DNA of 64,000 nucleotides from assembly GCF_040907265.1 (NCBI RefSeq), contig NZ_JBFOHP010000002.1, positions 7,812,001-7,876,000 of the forward strand, written 5' to 3'. This DNA is from Streptomyces sclerotialus (GTDB lineage: Bacteria; Actinomycetota; Actinomycetes; Streptomycetales; Streptomycetaceae). The notes beneath the pieces were generated by a model. That model made no database searches. It was not told the origin of the DNA and was given only the letters and a program-made list of their open reading frames with translations. The position numbers and the translations under genes are program-made. Positions 10,024 to 18,336 of this stretch are shown here, piece after piece (position 1 is the first letter of the stretch; each line of letters starts with the position of its first letter).

Positions 10024-10920
10024 ATGAGCGCTCTCCCCAAGGTCGCGTGGATCGGTCTGGGCATCATGGGCTCCCCGATGGCGGAGAACCTGATCAAGGC
10101 CGGCTACTCCGTCACCGGCTACACCCTGGAGCAGGACAAGCTCGACCGGCTCGCCAAGGCCGGCGGCACCGCGGCCGCCTCCATCGCCGAGGCCGTCAGG
10201 GACGCCGACGTCGTCGTCACCATGGTCCCCGCCTCCCCGCAGGTCGAGGCCGTCGCCTACGGCCCCGACGGCATCCTGGAAAACGCCAAGGCCGGCGCGC
10301 TGCTGATCGACATGTCCTCGATCACCCCGCAGACCTCCATCGACCTCGCCCGCGCCGCCGCCGAGAAGAACCTCCGCGTCCTGGACGCCCCCGTCTCCGG
10401 CGGCGAGGCCGGCGCCATCGAGGCCGTCCTCTCCATCATGGTCGGCGGCGAGCAGGCCGACTTCGACGCCGCCAAGCCGCTGCTGGAGGCCCTGGGCAAG
10501 ACCATCGTGCTGTGCGGCCCGCACGGCGCCGGCCAGACCGTCAAGGCCGCCAACCAGCTCATCGTCGCCGTCAACATCCAGGCCTGCGCCGAAGCCGTGG
10601 TCTTCCTGGAGAAGTCCGGCGTGGACCTCGGTGCCGCGCTGGACGTCCTCAACGGGGGACTGGCCGGCTCCACCGTCCTGACCCGCAAGAAGGACAACTT
10701 CAAGAACCGCGACTTCCAGCCCGGCTTCCGCATCGACCTGCACCACAAGGACATGGGCATCGTCACCGACGCCGCCCGCAACGTCGGCGCGGCCCTGCCC
10801 GTCGGCGCGGTCGTCGCCAACCTGGTGGCCTCGCTGCGCGCCCAGGGCGACGGCGGCCTGGACCACTCAGCCCTCCTCCGCGGCGTCGAACGCCTCTCCG
10901 GACAGCCCGTCAAGGACTGA
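10024..10920 (+). CDS. glxR: 2-hydroxy-3-oxopropionate (tartronate semialdehyde) reductase
   Basis: NAD(P)H-dependent reduction of tartronate semialdehyde to D-glycerate, the last step of the three-gene route. The 298-residue beta-hydroxyacid dehydrogenase has the N-terminal dinucleotide motif GLGIMGSPMAENL (residues 12-24), the substrate-binding DAPVSGGEAGA signature, and the catalytic Lys in GAGQTVKAANQL. AAAGGA lies about 9 bases before the ATG. A perfect 13-bp-stem terminator follows the gene and closes the operon. Confidence 0.95.
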   Translation: MSALPKVAWIGLGIMGSPMAENLIKAGYSVTGYTLEQDKLDRLAKAGGTAAASIAEAVRDADVVVTMVPASPQVEAVAYGPDGILENAKAGALLIDMSSITPQTSIDLARAAAEKNLRVLDAPVSGGEAGAIEAVLSIMVGGEQADFDAAKPLLEALGKTIVLCGPHGAGQTVKAANQLIVAVNIQACAEAVVFLEKSGVDLGAALDVLNGGLAGSTVLTRKKDNFKNRDFQPGFRIDLHHKDMGIVTDAARNVGAALPVGAVVANLVASLRAQGDGGLDHSALLRGVERLSGQPVKD

Positions 10921-10937
10921 CACGGGGGAAGACCGAC

Positions 10938-10971
10938 GGAGCGCCGCCCGGCAGCGACCGGGCGGCGCTCC
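10938..10971 (+). terminator. Terminator after the glyoxylate operon
   Basis: GGAGCGCCGCCCG (10938-10950) pairs perfectly with CGGGCGGCGCTCC (10959-10971), 8-base loop, 18 bases after the glxR stop. Confidence 0.85.
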
Positions 10972-11010
10972 GCCGCGTTCGGCGAGCCCCTCGCCGCCCG
11001 TACACTGAGG

Positions 11011-11024
11011 CAACGTTCGTTAAG
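11011..11024 (-). promoter_or_regulatory. TetR operator copy 1 (autoregulation site)
   Basis: On the minus strand this reads CTTAACGAACGTTG, one mismatch at the last base of the CTTAACGnnCGTTC element found four more times in the window. It lies just after a TACACT -10-like element (11001-11006) and before AGGAGG, so it would block transcription of the regulator gene that starts at 11046. Confidence 0.75.
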
Positions 11025-11045
11025 TATCGTCAGGAGGGGGCGACG

Positions 11046-11657
11046 GTGACGGTACAGCCTGCCGGCCAGCGGGCCATTCTCGACGCGGCCCGGCACGAGT
11101 TCGCCGGACGCGGGTACGGCGCCGCGTCCATCCGCGCCATCGCCCGGCGGGCCGGTGTCAGCCTCTCCGCGATGTACCACTACTACTCCGGCAAGCAGGA
11201 GCTGCTGCACGCGCTGCTGCACGAGAGCAGCAGACAGTACTTCGCCACCTGCGACGAGGAGCTGGCGCGGGCGGGCGAGGACGCGGGGGAGCGGCTGGCG
11301 GCGCTGGTCCGGGCCACCGTGCGCTACCGCGCCGAACGCCGGCTGGAGAGCAGTCTGCTGCTCACCGAGTGGCGTCACCTGTCCGAGGACCGGCTGAAAG
11401 AGGCGCGGCAGCGGCAGTACGACGGCTCGCGGCTGTTCCGCGAAGTGGTCGACGCGGGCGTGTCGCAGGGGGTTTTCCGTACGCCGCACCCGGAGGACGC
11501 CCGGCGCGGAGTGATCGCCATGTGCAACGCGGTGGCTCAGTGGTACCACGCGGGCGGTGATGTCGGCGTGGACGAACTCGCCGACAGGTACGTCGAGTTG
11601 GCGCTCGTCCTGGTCGAGTACCGGCCGGCGGGCGGCCTGCTGCGCCGGCCTCGCTGA
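11046..11657 (+). CDS. TetR-family regulator of the adjacent beta-oxidation genes
   Basis: A 203-residue regulator. The helix-turn-helix spans about residues 23-48 (AASIRAIARRAGVSLSAMYHYYSGK), a form close to regulators of fatty-acid catabolism genes. The GTG at 11046 has AGGAGG about 10 bases upstream; the same frame is open far upstream only because it overlaps the reductase gene. Five copies of one operator lie at its own promoter and at the promoters of the dehydrogenase, metallo-hydrolase and hydratase genes, so it most likely controls the whole 11-21 kb set and itself. An acyl-CoA inducer is expected from the family, not shown. Confidence 0.88.
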   Translation: MTVQPAGQRAILDAARHEFAGRGYGAASIRAIARRAGVSLSAMYHYYSGKQELLHALLHESSRQYFATCDEELARAGEDAGERLAALVRATVRYRAERRLESSLLLTEWRHLSEDRLKEARQRQYDGSRLFREVVDAGVSQGVFRTPHPEDARRGVIAMCNAVAQWYHAGGDVGVDELADRYVELALVLVEYRPAGGLLRRPR

Positions 11658-11675
11658 CCCGTCACGGCGACCCTG

Positions 11676-11690
11676 CTTAACGACCGTTCA
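11676..11690 (+). promoter_or_regulatory. TetR operator copy 2
   Basis: CTTAACGACCGTTCA, 18 bases downstream of the TetR stop codon and 125 bases before the SUKH-like gene. It is not next to a beta-oxidation gene, so it may be the relic of a lost promoter or may control the SUKH-like gene. Confidence 0.65.
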
Positions 11691-11814
11691 ACTCTCTTTC
11701 CCGCCCCAATCTGCTCCTTCGCGCCGTGCCCAGTGGTCAGATGTCCGACTCGCCGGACGGTTGTTCCCGGTAGAGTCCCGCCGCGTGCGGTCAGCCGTGG
11801 GGGGAGGGGCTCCT

Positions 11815-12357
11815 GTGCCTAAATATGAAGAGCTGGTGGCGTGGGCCGGTGCCGGGCACGTCGTCCGGGCCGATCCGGACGCCGTGGCGGGGTGGCGGAT
11901 ACCGGAGCGGCAGAAGGCGTTACTGGTGACCACCGGGATACCGGTGGTGGACAGCCTCATCGGTACGGCGTGTTTCCAGGAGGAGCCCGAACCGCAGCTG
12001 CGCACCCGTGACGGCCGGCTGCTGTACCGGCTGACGCAGAATGCACACGGCAGCCGTTCACCCGCGCTGACCTGGGCATTCGGTGTCGATCCCGACTCCG
12101 GAGCGGTGTACTACGTCCTGCCGGACGGCGAGGCGTGGTTCGCCAACTCCTCGATAGAGCTGTGGCTGCGTACGCTGCACCACTACGGCCTGCACGTCAG
12201 CCGCTCGGCGGTGCTCAACGATCCGCACGGCGACGAGAGCGCCGCCGTGGCCGAGCTGGGCCGGCTGGCCGTCCAGCTGAAGGCCATCGACCCGCCGGCC
12301 TTCGACGGCGTCGTCGGCTACATCTGGGTCGAGTTCCTGGAGAGATGGCTCTGGTGA
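11815..12357 (+). CDS. SUKH-4-like (SMI1/KNR4 superfamily) protein
   Basis: 180 residues. The pattern TTGIPVVDSLIG, followed by FGVDPDSGAVYYVLPDG, FANSSIELWLRTLHHYG and a C-terminal EFLERWLW, fits the SUKH-4 branch. Members serve as immunity proteins to secreted nuclease or deaminase toxins, or as general binding modules. The GTG at 11815 is preceded by GGGGAGGGG. No toxin gene is adjacent, so it is an orphan here. The specific partner is unknown. Confidence 0.7.
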   Translation: MPKYEELVAWAGAGHVVRADPDAVAGWRIPERQKALLVTTGIPVVDSLIGTACFQEEPEPQLRTRDGRLLYRLTQNAHGSRSPALTWAFGVDPDSGAVYYVLPDGEAWFANSSIELWLRTLHHYGLHVSRSAVLNDPHGDESAAVAELGRLAVQLKAIDPPAFDGVVGYIWVEFLERWLW

Positions 12358-12706
12358 GCCCCGGGCGGGCGCGGACCGGGCGATCGGTCTCGGACCTTTA
12401 GCGGTCTCTTTGCGTCGACTTCCCGGCGGATCGGTCGGCCTCGGCGCAGTCGGCGGCTCCCGGGCCGCCGGCCGGCGCGCGGCTGTCAGGCGCCGCCCCA
12501 CCCATGCCGACCAGCGGCGTTCTCTGCGGAGTGCGGCACGCCGGCGCGGGCGTCATCCGGGGCTGCGGAGCCTCGTGTGCACGCGTGTGAGACCGGTGAC
12601 GACCGTACAACTGGTGTGCCGGGTGGGCAGCTGCCGCCGCGGTCCGGGGTGACGTGATACCGCGAGCTCCTTCCGCTCCCTGGACAGGATTTCCGTGCAG
12701 CCGTAA
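12358..12706. other. Intergenic, no gene recognised
   Basis: Between the SUKH-like gene and the operator of the dehydrogenase operon. GC-rich, with short open frames in several phases but no ribosome site or protein-like composition. Confidence 0.5.
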
Positions 12707-12721
12707 CTTAACGATCGTTCG
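12707..12721 (+). promoter_or_regulatory. TetR operator copy 3, dehydrogenase-SDR-thiolase operon
   Basis: CTTAACGATCGTTCG, identical to the copy at 18267-18281. It lies 61 bases before the acyl-CoA dehydrogenase start, where a repressor would cover the promoter. Confidence 0.85.
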
Positions 12722-12782
12722 TCAGTGGGGAGCGCGCTCGGAGTGCGGGCACGCTGCAGAGTGCGACGAAAGGGACCGTGCG

Positions 12783-13940
12783 GTGCAGCGGACGGTGTTC
12801 GACGAGGACCACGAGGCGTTCCGGGAGACCCTGCGGAGCTTCATCACCAAGGAAGTCGTGCCCGTCTTCCCTGCCTGGGAGCAACAGGGCCACCCCGACC
12901 GGAACTTCTACCGCCGCCTCGGCGAGCTGGGGGTGCTCGGCGTCCAGGTGCCCGAGGAGTACGGCGGCGGGGGCGCGGCGAGCTTCAAGTTCAACGCGGT
13001 CGTGATGGAGGAGACCGCCCGCGCCGGGGTCTCCTTCGGCGGCCACTCCGTGCACGCCAACCTCATCCTGCCGTACCTGCTCGCGTACGCCACCGAGGAG
13101 CAGAAGCGCCGCTGGCTGCCCGGCTTCGCCTCCGGCGACATGATGACCGCCATCGCCATGACCGAGCCCGGTACCGGCTCGGACCTGGCCGGCATGCGGA
13201 CCACCGCCCGGCTCTCCGCCGACGGCAGCCACTACGTCCTCAACGGCGCCAAGACCTTCATCACCGGCGGCGCCCTCGCCGACCTCGTCCTCGTGGTCTG
13301 CCGCACCGCACCGCCCGACGCGGACAACCGCAGGACCGGCCTGTCCATCCTGTGCGTGGAATCCGCGAGCGAGGGCTTCGCCGTCGGCCGCAAGCTGGAC
13401 AAGATCGGCCTGAAGTCCTCCGACACCGCCGAACTCTCCTTCACCGACGTGCGGGTACCGGCGGAGAACCTGCTGGGCGAGGAGGGCCAGGGCTTCACCT
13501 ACCTGACCCACAACCTCCCGCAGGAGCGGCTGACCATCGCGCTGGGCAGCACCGCCGCGGCCGCTGCCGCCGTGCGCTTCGCGACCGAGTACGTCAAGGA
13601 GCGCACCGTGTTCGGGAAGAGCGTCGCCTCCTTCCAGAACACCAAATTCGTGCTCGCGGAGTGCGCCGCCGAGACCGAGGCCGCGCAGACCTTCGCCGAC
13701 CGGGCGCTGGAGCTGAACGACGCGGGGGAGCTGACCGTCGCCGACGCCGCCAAGGCCAAGCTGTTCTGCACCGAGGCCGCCGACCGGGTCATCGACAAAT
13801 GCCTCCAGCTGCACGGCGGTTACGGCTACATGACCGAGTACCCGATCGCGCGGCTGTACGCCGACACCCGGGTCTCGCGCATCTACGGCGGCACCAACGA
13901 GGTCATGAAGACGATCATCGCCAAGTCGCTGGGTCTCTGA
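12783..13940 (+). CDS. Acyl-CoA dehydrogenase, long-chain/isovaleryl type
   Basis: FAD enzyme for the first oxidation of an acyl-CoA, 385 residues. FAD/substrate motifs AIAMTEPGTGSDL and LNGAKTFITGG are present. The C-terminal RIYGGTNEV has Gly where medium-chain enzymes carry the catalytic Glu. Instead LPQER supplies Glu248, the helix-G position used by long-chain and isovaleryl-CoA dehydrogenases. The GTG at 12783 follows GAAAGGGA. First gene of an operon with the SDR fragment and thiolase; a TetR operator lies upstream. It differs clearly from the dehydrogenase at 1800. Confidence 0.93.
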   Translation: MQRTVFDEDHEAFRETLRSFITKEVVPVFPAWEQQGHPDRNFYRRLGELGVLGVQVPEEYGGGGAASFKFNAVVMEETARAGVSFGGHSVHANLILPYLLAYATEEQKRRWLPGFASGDMMTAIAMTEPGTGSDLAGMRTTARLSADGSHYVLNGAKTFITGGALADLVLVVCRTAPPDADNRRTGLSILCVESASEGFAVGRKLDKIGLKSSDTAELSFTDVRVPAENLLGEEGQGFTYLTHNLPQERLTIALGSTAAAAAAVRFATEYVKERTVFGKSVASFQNTKFVLAECAAETEAAQTFADRALELNDAGELTVADAAKAKLFCTEAADRVIDKCLQLHGGYGYMTEYPIARLYADTRVSRIYGGTNEVMKTIIAKSLGL

Positions 13941-13985
13941 CCCGCCGCAGCACCCGGCCCGTGTCCCCCTGGCGAAAGGCACCCC

Positions 13986-14435
13986 ATGCAGACCACCGGA
14001 ATCTCCGCCGTCGTCACCGGCGGCGCCTCGGGCCTGGGCCTGGCCGCCGCCGAGATGGCCCGGACCGAGCCGGCCGACGGCGAGCGCGGCGTCATCATCA
14101 ACACCGCCTCCGTCGCCGCGTACGAAGGACAGATCGGCCAGCACGCGTACTCCGCCTCCAAGGGCGGCATCGTCGGCATGACGCTGCCGCTCGCCCGCGA
14201 CCTCGCGGCGCGTGCGATCCGGGTGATGACCATCGCGCCCGGCCTCTTCGACACCCCGCTGCTCGGCCGCGCGCCGGAGCACGTCAGGGAGGCGCTGGGC
14301 AAGCAGGTGCCGCACCCGCAGCGGCTCGGCACGGCGGACGAGTACGCACAGCTCGCCGAGGCGATCATCGCCAACCCGATGCTGAACGGCGAGGTCATCC
14401 GGCTGGACGGCGCGATCCGTATGTCCCCCGAGTAG
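13986..14435 (+). pseudogene. SDR-family 3-hydroxyacyl-CoA dehydrogenase with large internal in-frame deletion
   Basis: Only 149 residues, against about 250 for HSD17B10-type 3-hydroxyacyl-CoA dehydrogenases. The N-terminus has the dinucleotide motif [10 protein letters not shown] (residues 11-20). After AAAE at 21-24 the sequence jumps directly to [19 protein letters not shown], which belongs about 100 residues later. The NNAG strand, the adenine-binding acidic residue and most of the Rossmann fold are absent. The active-site Ser ([10 protein letters not shown]) and Tyr/Lys (YSASKGG) remain, as does the [12 protein letters not shown]-terminus. The reading frame is kept across the junction. 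It cannot fold as a normal SDR and is probably inactive, or else reflects a collapsed assembly. It sits between the dehydrogenase and thiolase, where the third beta-oxidation enzyme is expected. Confidence 0.75.
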
Positions 14436-14483
14436 CCGCTCGACCAGACCCTTCCCCTCTCTTCGTCAGGACGGAGCTTTCCC

Positions 14484-15656
14484 ATGCGCGACGCCGTCAT
14501 CGTCGACGCCGTACGTACCCCTATCGGCAAGGGCAAGCCGGGCGGTGCCCTCTCCGGCGTCCACCCCGTCGACCTGTCCGCACACGTCCTGAACGCGCTG
14601 GCCCGGCGCACCGGCCTGGACCCGGCCCTGGTCGACGACGTGGTCTGGGGCTGTGTCTCCCAGGTCGGCGAGCAGGCGGGCTGCATCGGCCGGTACGCCG
14701 TGCTCGCGGCCGGCTGGCCCGAGTCGGTGCCGGGCCTGACCGTCGACCGGCAGTGCGGCTCCTCGCAGCAGGCCGTGCACCAGGCCGCCGCGGGCGTCAT
14801 CGCGGGGCAGTACGACATCGCGGTGGCGGGCGGTGTCGAGGCGATGTCGCGGGTCCCGATGGGGGCCGCGCGGGCCGGGGACGAGTACGGCAGGCCGTAC
14901 GGGCCGCTGGTCGCCGAGCGCTACGGCCATGTCCGCTTCCACCAGGGCATCGGCGCCGAGATGATCGCCGAGGAGTTCGGGCTGTCCCGTACGGAGCTGG
15001 ACCAGCACGCGCTCGACTCGCACGCGAAGGCAGCCCGCGCCATCGACGAGGGCCGCTTCACGGGACAGATCGCTCCGGTCACCGTCCCGGACGGCAACGG
15101 TGGGGAGCGGGTCTTCGACACCGACGAGGGCGTACGCCGCGGCGGCAGCCTGGAGAAACTGGCCGGTCTCAGCACCCCGTTCAAGGAGGACGGCGTCATC
15201 TCCGCGGGGAACGCCTCGCAGATATCCGACGGCTCGGCCGCCCTGCTGATCACCACCGGCGAGACCGCCCGGCAGCACGGCTGGGCCCCGATGGCACGGA
15301 TCCACACGGCCGTACTGGCCGGCGTCGACCCGGTCACCATGCTCAAGGGCCCGATCCCGGCGACGGAGAAGGCGCTGAAGCGTTCCGGCCTGTCGATCGG
15401 CGACATCGGTGCCTTCGAGATCAACGAGGCGTTCGCGTCGGTGTCGCTGGGCTGGCAGCGCACCATCGGCGCCGACCACGACCGGCTCAACCCCAACGGC
15501 GGCGCCATCGCCCTCGGCCACCCGCTCGGCGGCTCCGGCGCCCGCCTGATGACCACCCTCGTCCACCACATGCGTGACCACGGCATCCGCTACGGCCTCC
15601 AGGCCATGTGCGAGGGCGGCGGCATGGCCAACGCGACGGTGCTGGAGCTCCTCTGA
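14484..15656 (+). CDS. Acetyl-CoA acyltransferase (thiolase)
   Basis: Thiolytic cleavage of 3-ketoacyl-CoA, the last step of beta-oxidation. It has 390 residues, normal for the family. The nucleophile is Cys91 in RQCGSSQQA. His346 lies in GHPLGGSGAR and the second catalytic Cys376 in MCEGGGMAN. The ATG follows CAGGACGGAG. Third gene of the TetR-controlled operon. Confidence 0.95.
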   Translation: MRDAVIVDAVRTPIGKGKPGGALSGVHPVDLSAHVLNALARRTGLDPALVDDVVWGCVSQVGEQAGCIGRYAVLAAGWPESVPGLTVDRQCGSSQQAVHQAAAGVIAGQYDIAVAGGVEAMSRVPMGAARAGDEYGRPYGPLVAERYGHVRFHQGIGAEMIAEEFGLSRTELDQHALDSHAKAARAIDEGRFTGQIAPVTVPDGNGGERVFDTDEGVRRGGSLEKLAGLSTPFKEDGVISAGNASQISDGSAALLITTGETARQHGWAPMARIHTAVLAGVDPVTMLKGPIPATEKALKRSGLSIGDIGAFEINEAFASVSLGWQRTIGADHDRLNPNGGAIALGHPLGGSGARLMTTLVHHMRDHGIRYGLQAMCEGGGMANATVLELL

Positions 15657-15806
15657 GGGCCGGTGAGGGCCGGTGAGAGCCGGTTTCTGAGCCCGGGGCG
15701 CACGACGGAACACCTCGATCAGCGGCCCTGTCGAGCGATGTCAGGCCCCGCCATCGCACCTGGCGGAGACCGTTGAGCACTGCTACCGGATGGGGGACCA
15801 TGCAGC

Positions 15807-16691
15807 ATGCGCCCGGATGGCTGGTACCTCACCGAAGACGTCGACGACTTCCTCGCCCGAGCCGGAGACTTCCTGTGCTCGCGGCCCGGCCTGCACGTCA
15901 TGCAGCTGACGTGGGCCGAGAGGGTACGGAAGCGTGGGGCGGAGTCGTTCGGCGCCGAAGCCCCCGTCTTCGGCCTGCTGGAGCGAGCGGGCGAGGTGTG
16001 CGCCACCTTCTACCGCCTCCCGCCCCGTGCTCTGGGGCTCTCCCCGCTCACGCCCGAGCAGGCCGACTCCCTCGCCGCGCACCTGGCCGCCCGCGGGTAC
16101 TCCCTTGCCCGCGTCAGCGCGGACCACAGCACAGCCACCGCTTTCGCCGAGGCCTGGCGGCGGCACACCGGCGCGACACCGAAACTCCGCGACACGCGAC
16201 TGCGGCTCTACCGCCTCGGCAGGCTGACCCCGCCGGAGCCGATGCCGGCGGGCCGGGGCCGCGTCCTGGGCGAGCAGGACCTCGAGCAAGCGATGTTCTG
16301 GTGCGGCGAGTTCGCCAAGGCCGTCGGGGAGGCAGTATCCATCGACGCCGAATCCTGGGCCGGCACGCGCTTCGCCGACAAGCGCTACACGCTCTGGGAA
16401 ACCCCCGACGGCACTCCTGTCTCCGTCGCGGGCATGAACCCGATGATCGGCGGCCAGGTCCAGGTGGACATCGTCTACACCCCGGCTCACCTCCGCGGTC
16501 GCCGCTACGCGGGCGCCGTGACCGCGGAGGTGAGCCGGGCCGCGGTGGCCGCCGGTGCGAAGGACGTCGTCCTGTTCGCGGACCTGTCCAACCCCGCGAG
16601 CAACGCCCTCTACCAGCGCCTCGGTTATCGCACGCTCACCGACTGGGCGGCGTACGACTTCGCCGGCTCCGATGAATCCTGCCCGTCCTGA
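15807..16691 (+). CDS. GNAT-family N-acetyltransferase
   Basis: 294 residues. The N-terminal ~140 residues look like a degenerate GNAT-like domain. The C-terminal half has the acetyl-CoA-binding pattern VYTPAHLRGRRYAGAVTAEV (about residues 225-245) and the typical NALYQRLGYR motif near residue 270. The substrate cannot be predicted. It lies inside the beta-oxidation region but has no operator copy, so it is probably a bystander. Confidence 0.85.
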   Translation: MRPDGWYLTEDVDDFLARAGDFLCSRPGLHVMQLTWAERVRKRGAESFGAEAPVFGLLERAGEVCATFYRLPPRALGLSPLTPEQADSLAAHLAARGYSLARVSADHSTATAFAEAWRRHTGATPKLRDTRLRLYRLGRLTPPEPMPAGRGRVLGEQDLEQAMFWCGEFAKAVGEAVSIDAESWAGTRFADKRYTLWETPDGTPVSVAGMNPMIGGQVQVDIVYTPAHLRGRRYAGAVTAEVSRAAVAAGAKDVVLFADLSNPASNALYQRLGYRTLTDWAAYDFAGSDESCPS

Positions 16692-16693
16692 GA

Positions 16694-16897
16694 TCAGTCC
16701 GGGATTTCCCATACGGTGACTTCGAGGCGAATGGTTCCCTCAGCCGGGACTGCGACAGCGCGCAGATAGGCGGTGCGCCCCTCGCGGGAGACCGCGCAGT
16801 AGCGGGTTCCCTTGGTCAGGTCCCAGTTGTACGTGCCGTTGGCCCGCAACGCCCCGGCACATTCGGCCTCACTCGGATCAGTGACAGACCCCGACAA
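16694..16897 (-). pseudogene. 3' remnant of a larger gene
   Basis: About 60 codons read as genuine protein (CAGALRANGTYNWDLTKGTRYC, then EGRTAYLRAVAVPAEGTIRLEVTVWE) and resemble the C-terminal tail of secreted or kinase-linked Streptomyces proteins. Only a TTG is available as a start, there is no ribosome site, and sequence upstream on this strand (16898-17006) is not protein-like. Most likely the surviving 3' end of a truncated gene; the family is uncertain. Confidence 0.5.
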
Positions 16898-17006
16898 CCC
16901 ACCAAGCCCACCTGGGCTGTTGAGGCTCGGGTGGAGGCTGAGCGGGCGGACCTTGGATTGCTGATTCGGGGTTCCGCGACGGGGGCTGCGTGCAGGCCGT
17001 CGGTGG

Positions 17007-18080
17007 TCAGGCCGGGGTCCAGGTGACCGGTTGTTCCGGGGTGGCGGGGTGTTCGGCGATCTCGCCGCGGTTGCTGAGGAGTTTGAGGTGGGCCAGGGTC
17101 TCCGCGAGGGCGAAGCGGCGCTGCCGGCGGCCGAACTGCGCCCAGCTGCGGGACCACTTGAGGTGGGCTGCCAGCTCCCAGGCGGTGGCGCCGGGGTGCG
17201 CGGTGACCGCGGCCAGGGTCTCCGCGAGGCGCTCGGTGTGGTGCCGGGCGATGTGCGCGAGCCGCTGGTCCAGCTGCCGGAAGCGGTACTCGTGCGCGGG
17301 CAGCACCTCGGCGACGTCGTAACCGGTCAGCTTGTCCAGCGAGCGCAGGAAGTCCGCGAGGGGGTCGCCGGCGCTCTGCAGGAGGTAGCCGATCGAGGGC
17401 GTGATCCGGGGCAGTACATGGTCACCGGAGAACAGCAGCTGCCGGTCGGGCCAGTGGAAGCAGGAGTGGCCGGGGCTGTGGCCGGGCGTCCAGACGACCC
17501 GCAGGTCCAGGCCGGGGAGGCGGATGCGCTCGCCGTCCTGGAGGAGGACGTCCGGGCGCGGGGCGCGGAGCATCCGGTCGGCATCGACCGCGTCGGCGGT
17601 GGCGTCGGCGTCGCTGGCCGGCATGCCGTGCCGGGTGAGGTGGCCGACGTAGCCGCGCCGCCACTTGTCGTACGTGTCCAGCTCCGGGCCGGCCGTACGG
17701 GCGTCCAGCTCGTGCAGGGCGACGTACGCGCCCGAGGCCTCGCGGACCCGGCCGGCCAGGCCCAGGTGGTCGGCGTGGTGGTGGGTGACGAGGACGGCCC
17801 GGACGTCGCGTACGTCGTGCCCGGTGCTCGCCAGGCCGTCGTTGAGGGCCTGCCAGGAGATGTCGGCGTCCCAGCCCGCGTCGATCAGGGCGAGGCCGTC
17901 GCGGAGTTCGAGGGCGTAGACCAGGACGTAGCGCAGTGGGTTGTCGGGGATCGGGACGGGGAGGGACCACAGGCCGTCCCGGACGCGTTCGACGGGCGGC
18001 AGCACCCCGTCCTGCCAGGCCCGCCACTGCACGGTGCCGGTGATCTCGACTGTTGCGTCGGCTGTTGCGTCGGCTGTCAC
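17007..18080 (-). CDS. MBL-fold metallo-hydrolase with C-terminal winged-helix-like region
   Basis: 357 residues. The zinc ligands are visible in THHHADHLG (about residues 99-107), the second-shell His in TPGHSPGHSCF, the bridging Asp in FSGDHVLP, and a late His in LPAHEYRF. A C-terminal helical segment resembles that of LACTB2-like hydrolases. The GTG start has a TetR operator copy (18116-18130) 35 bases upstream, so it belongs to the beta-oxidation regulon, probably as a CoA-thioester or lactone hydrolase. The N-terminus has a short duplicated ADAT sequence. Confidence 0.88.
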   Translation of the reverse strand: MTADATADATVEITGTVQWRAWQDGVLPPVERVRDGLWSLPVPIPDNPLRYVLVYALELRDGLALIDAGWDADISWQALNDGLASTGHDVRDVRAVLVTHHHADHLGLAGRVREASGAYVALHELDARTAGPELDTYDKWRRGYVGHLTRHGMPASDADATADAVDADRMLRAPRPDVLLQDGERIRLPGLDLRVVWTPGHSPGHSCFHWPDRQLLFSGDHVLPRITPSIGYLLQSAGDPLADFLRSLDKLTGYDVAEVLPAHEYRFRQLDQRLAHIARHHTERLAETLAAVTAHPGATAWELAAHLKWSRSWAQFGRRQRRFALAETLAHLKLLSNRGEIAEHPATPEQPVTWTPA

Positions 18081-18115
18081 AGGAGTCCGGTCCCTTCGAT
18101 GTGCCCGAACGACGG

Positions 18116-18130
18116 CGAACGAGCGTTAAG
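18116..18130 (-). promoter_or_regulatory. TetR operator copy 4
   Basis: Minus-strand reading CTTAACGCTCGTTCG, upstream of the metallo-hydrolase start. Together with the copy at 18267 it lets one regulator control both divergent units. Confidence 0.8.
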
Positions 18131-18266
18131 TTTACAGGCCAACCATCGGGCGGGGCAGGGGAGATGATGCTCTCGTCTGAAGAGGGGCCGCAGCGGAATC
18201 GTGGCCGGGTGAAGGTTTTTGGGGCCTTCTGACGGGATCTGGACAGGTCCGGGCGCGCCGCCTTAG

Positions 18267-18281
18267 CTTAACGATCGTTCG
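18267..18281 (+). promoter_or_regulatory. TetR operator copy 5, hydratase/ligase operon
   Basis: CTTAACGATCGTTCG, identical to the 12707 copy, 55 bases before the enoyl-CoA hydratase start. Confidence 0.85.
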
Positions 18282-18336
18282 ACTGATCGTCCGCCTGTGT
18301 GTGATCTCCGTGTCCGCCGCCCTGTCAGGAGCCGTC

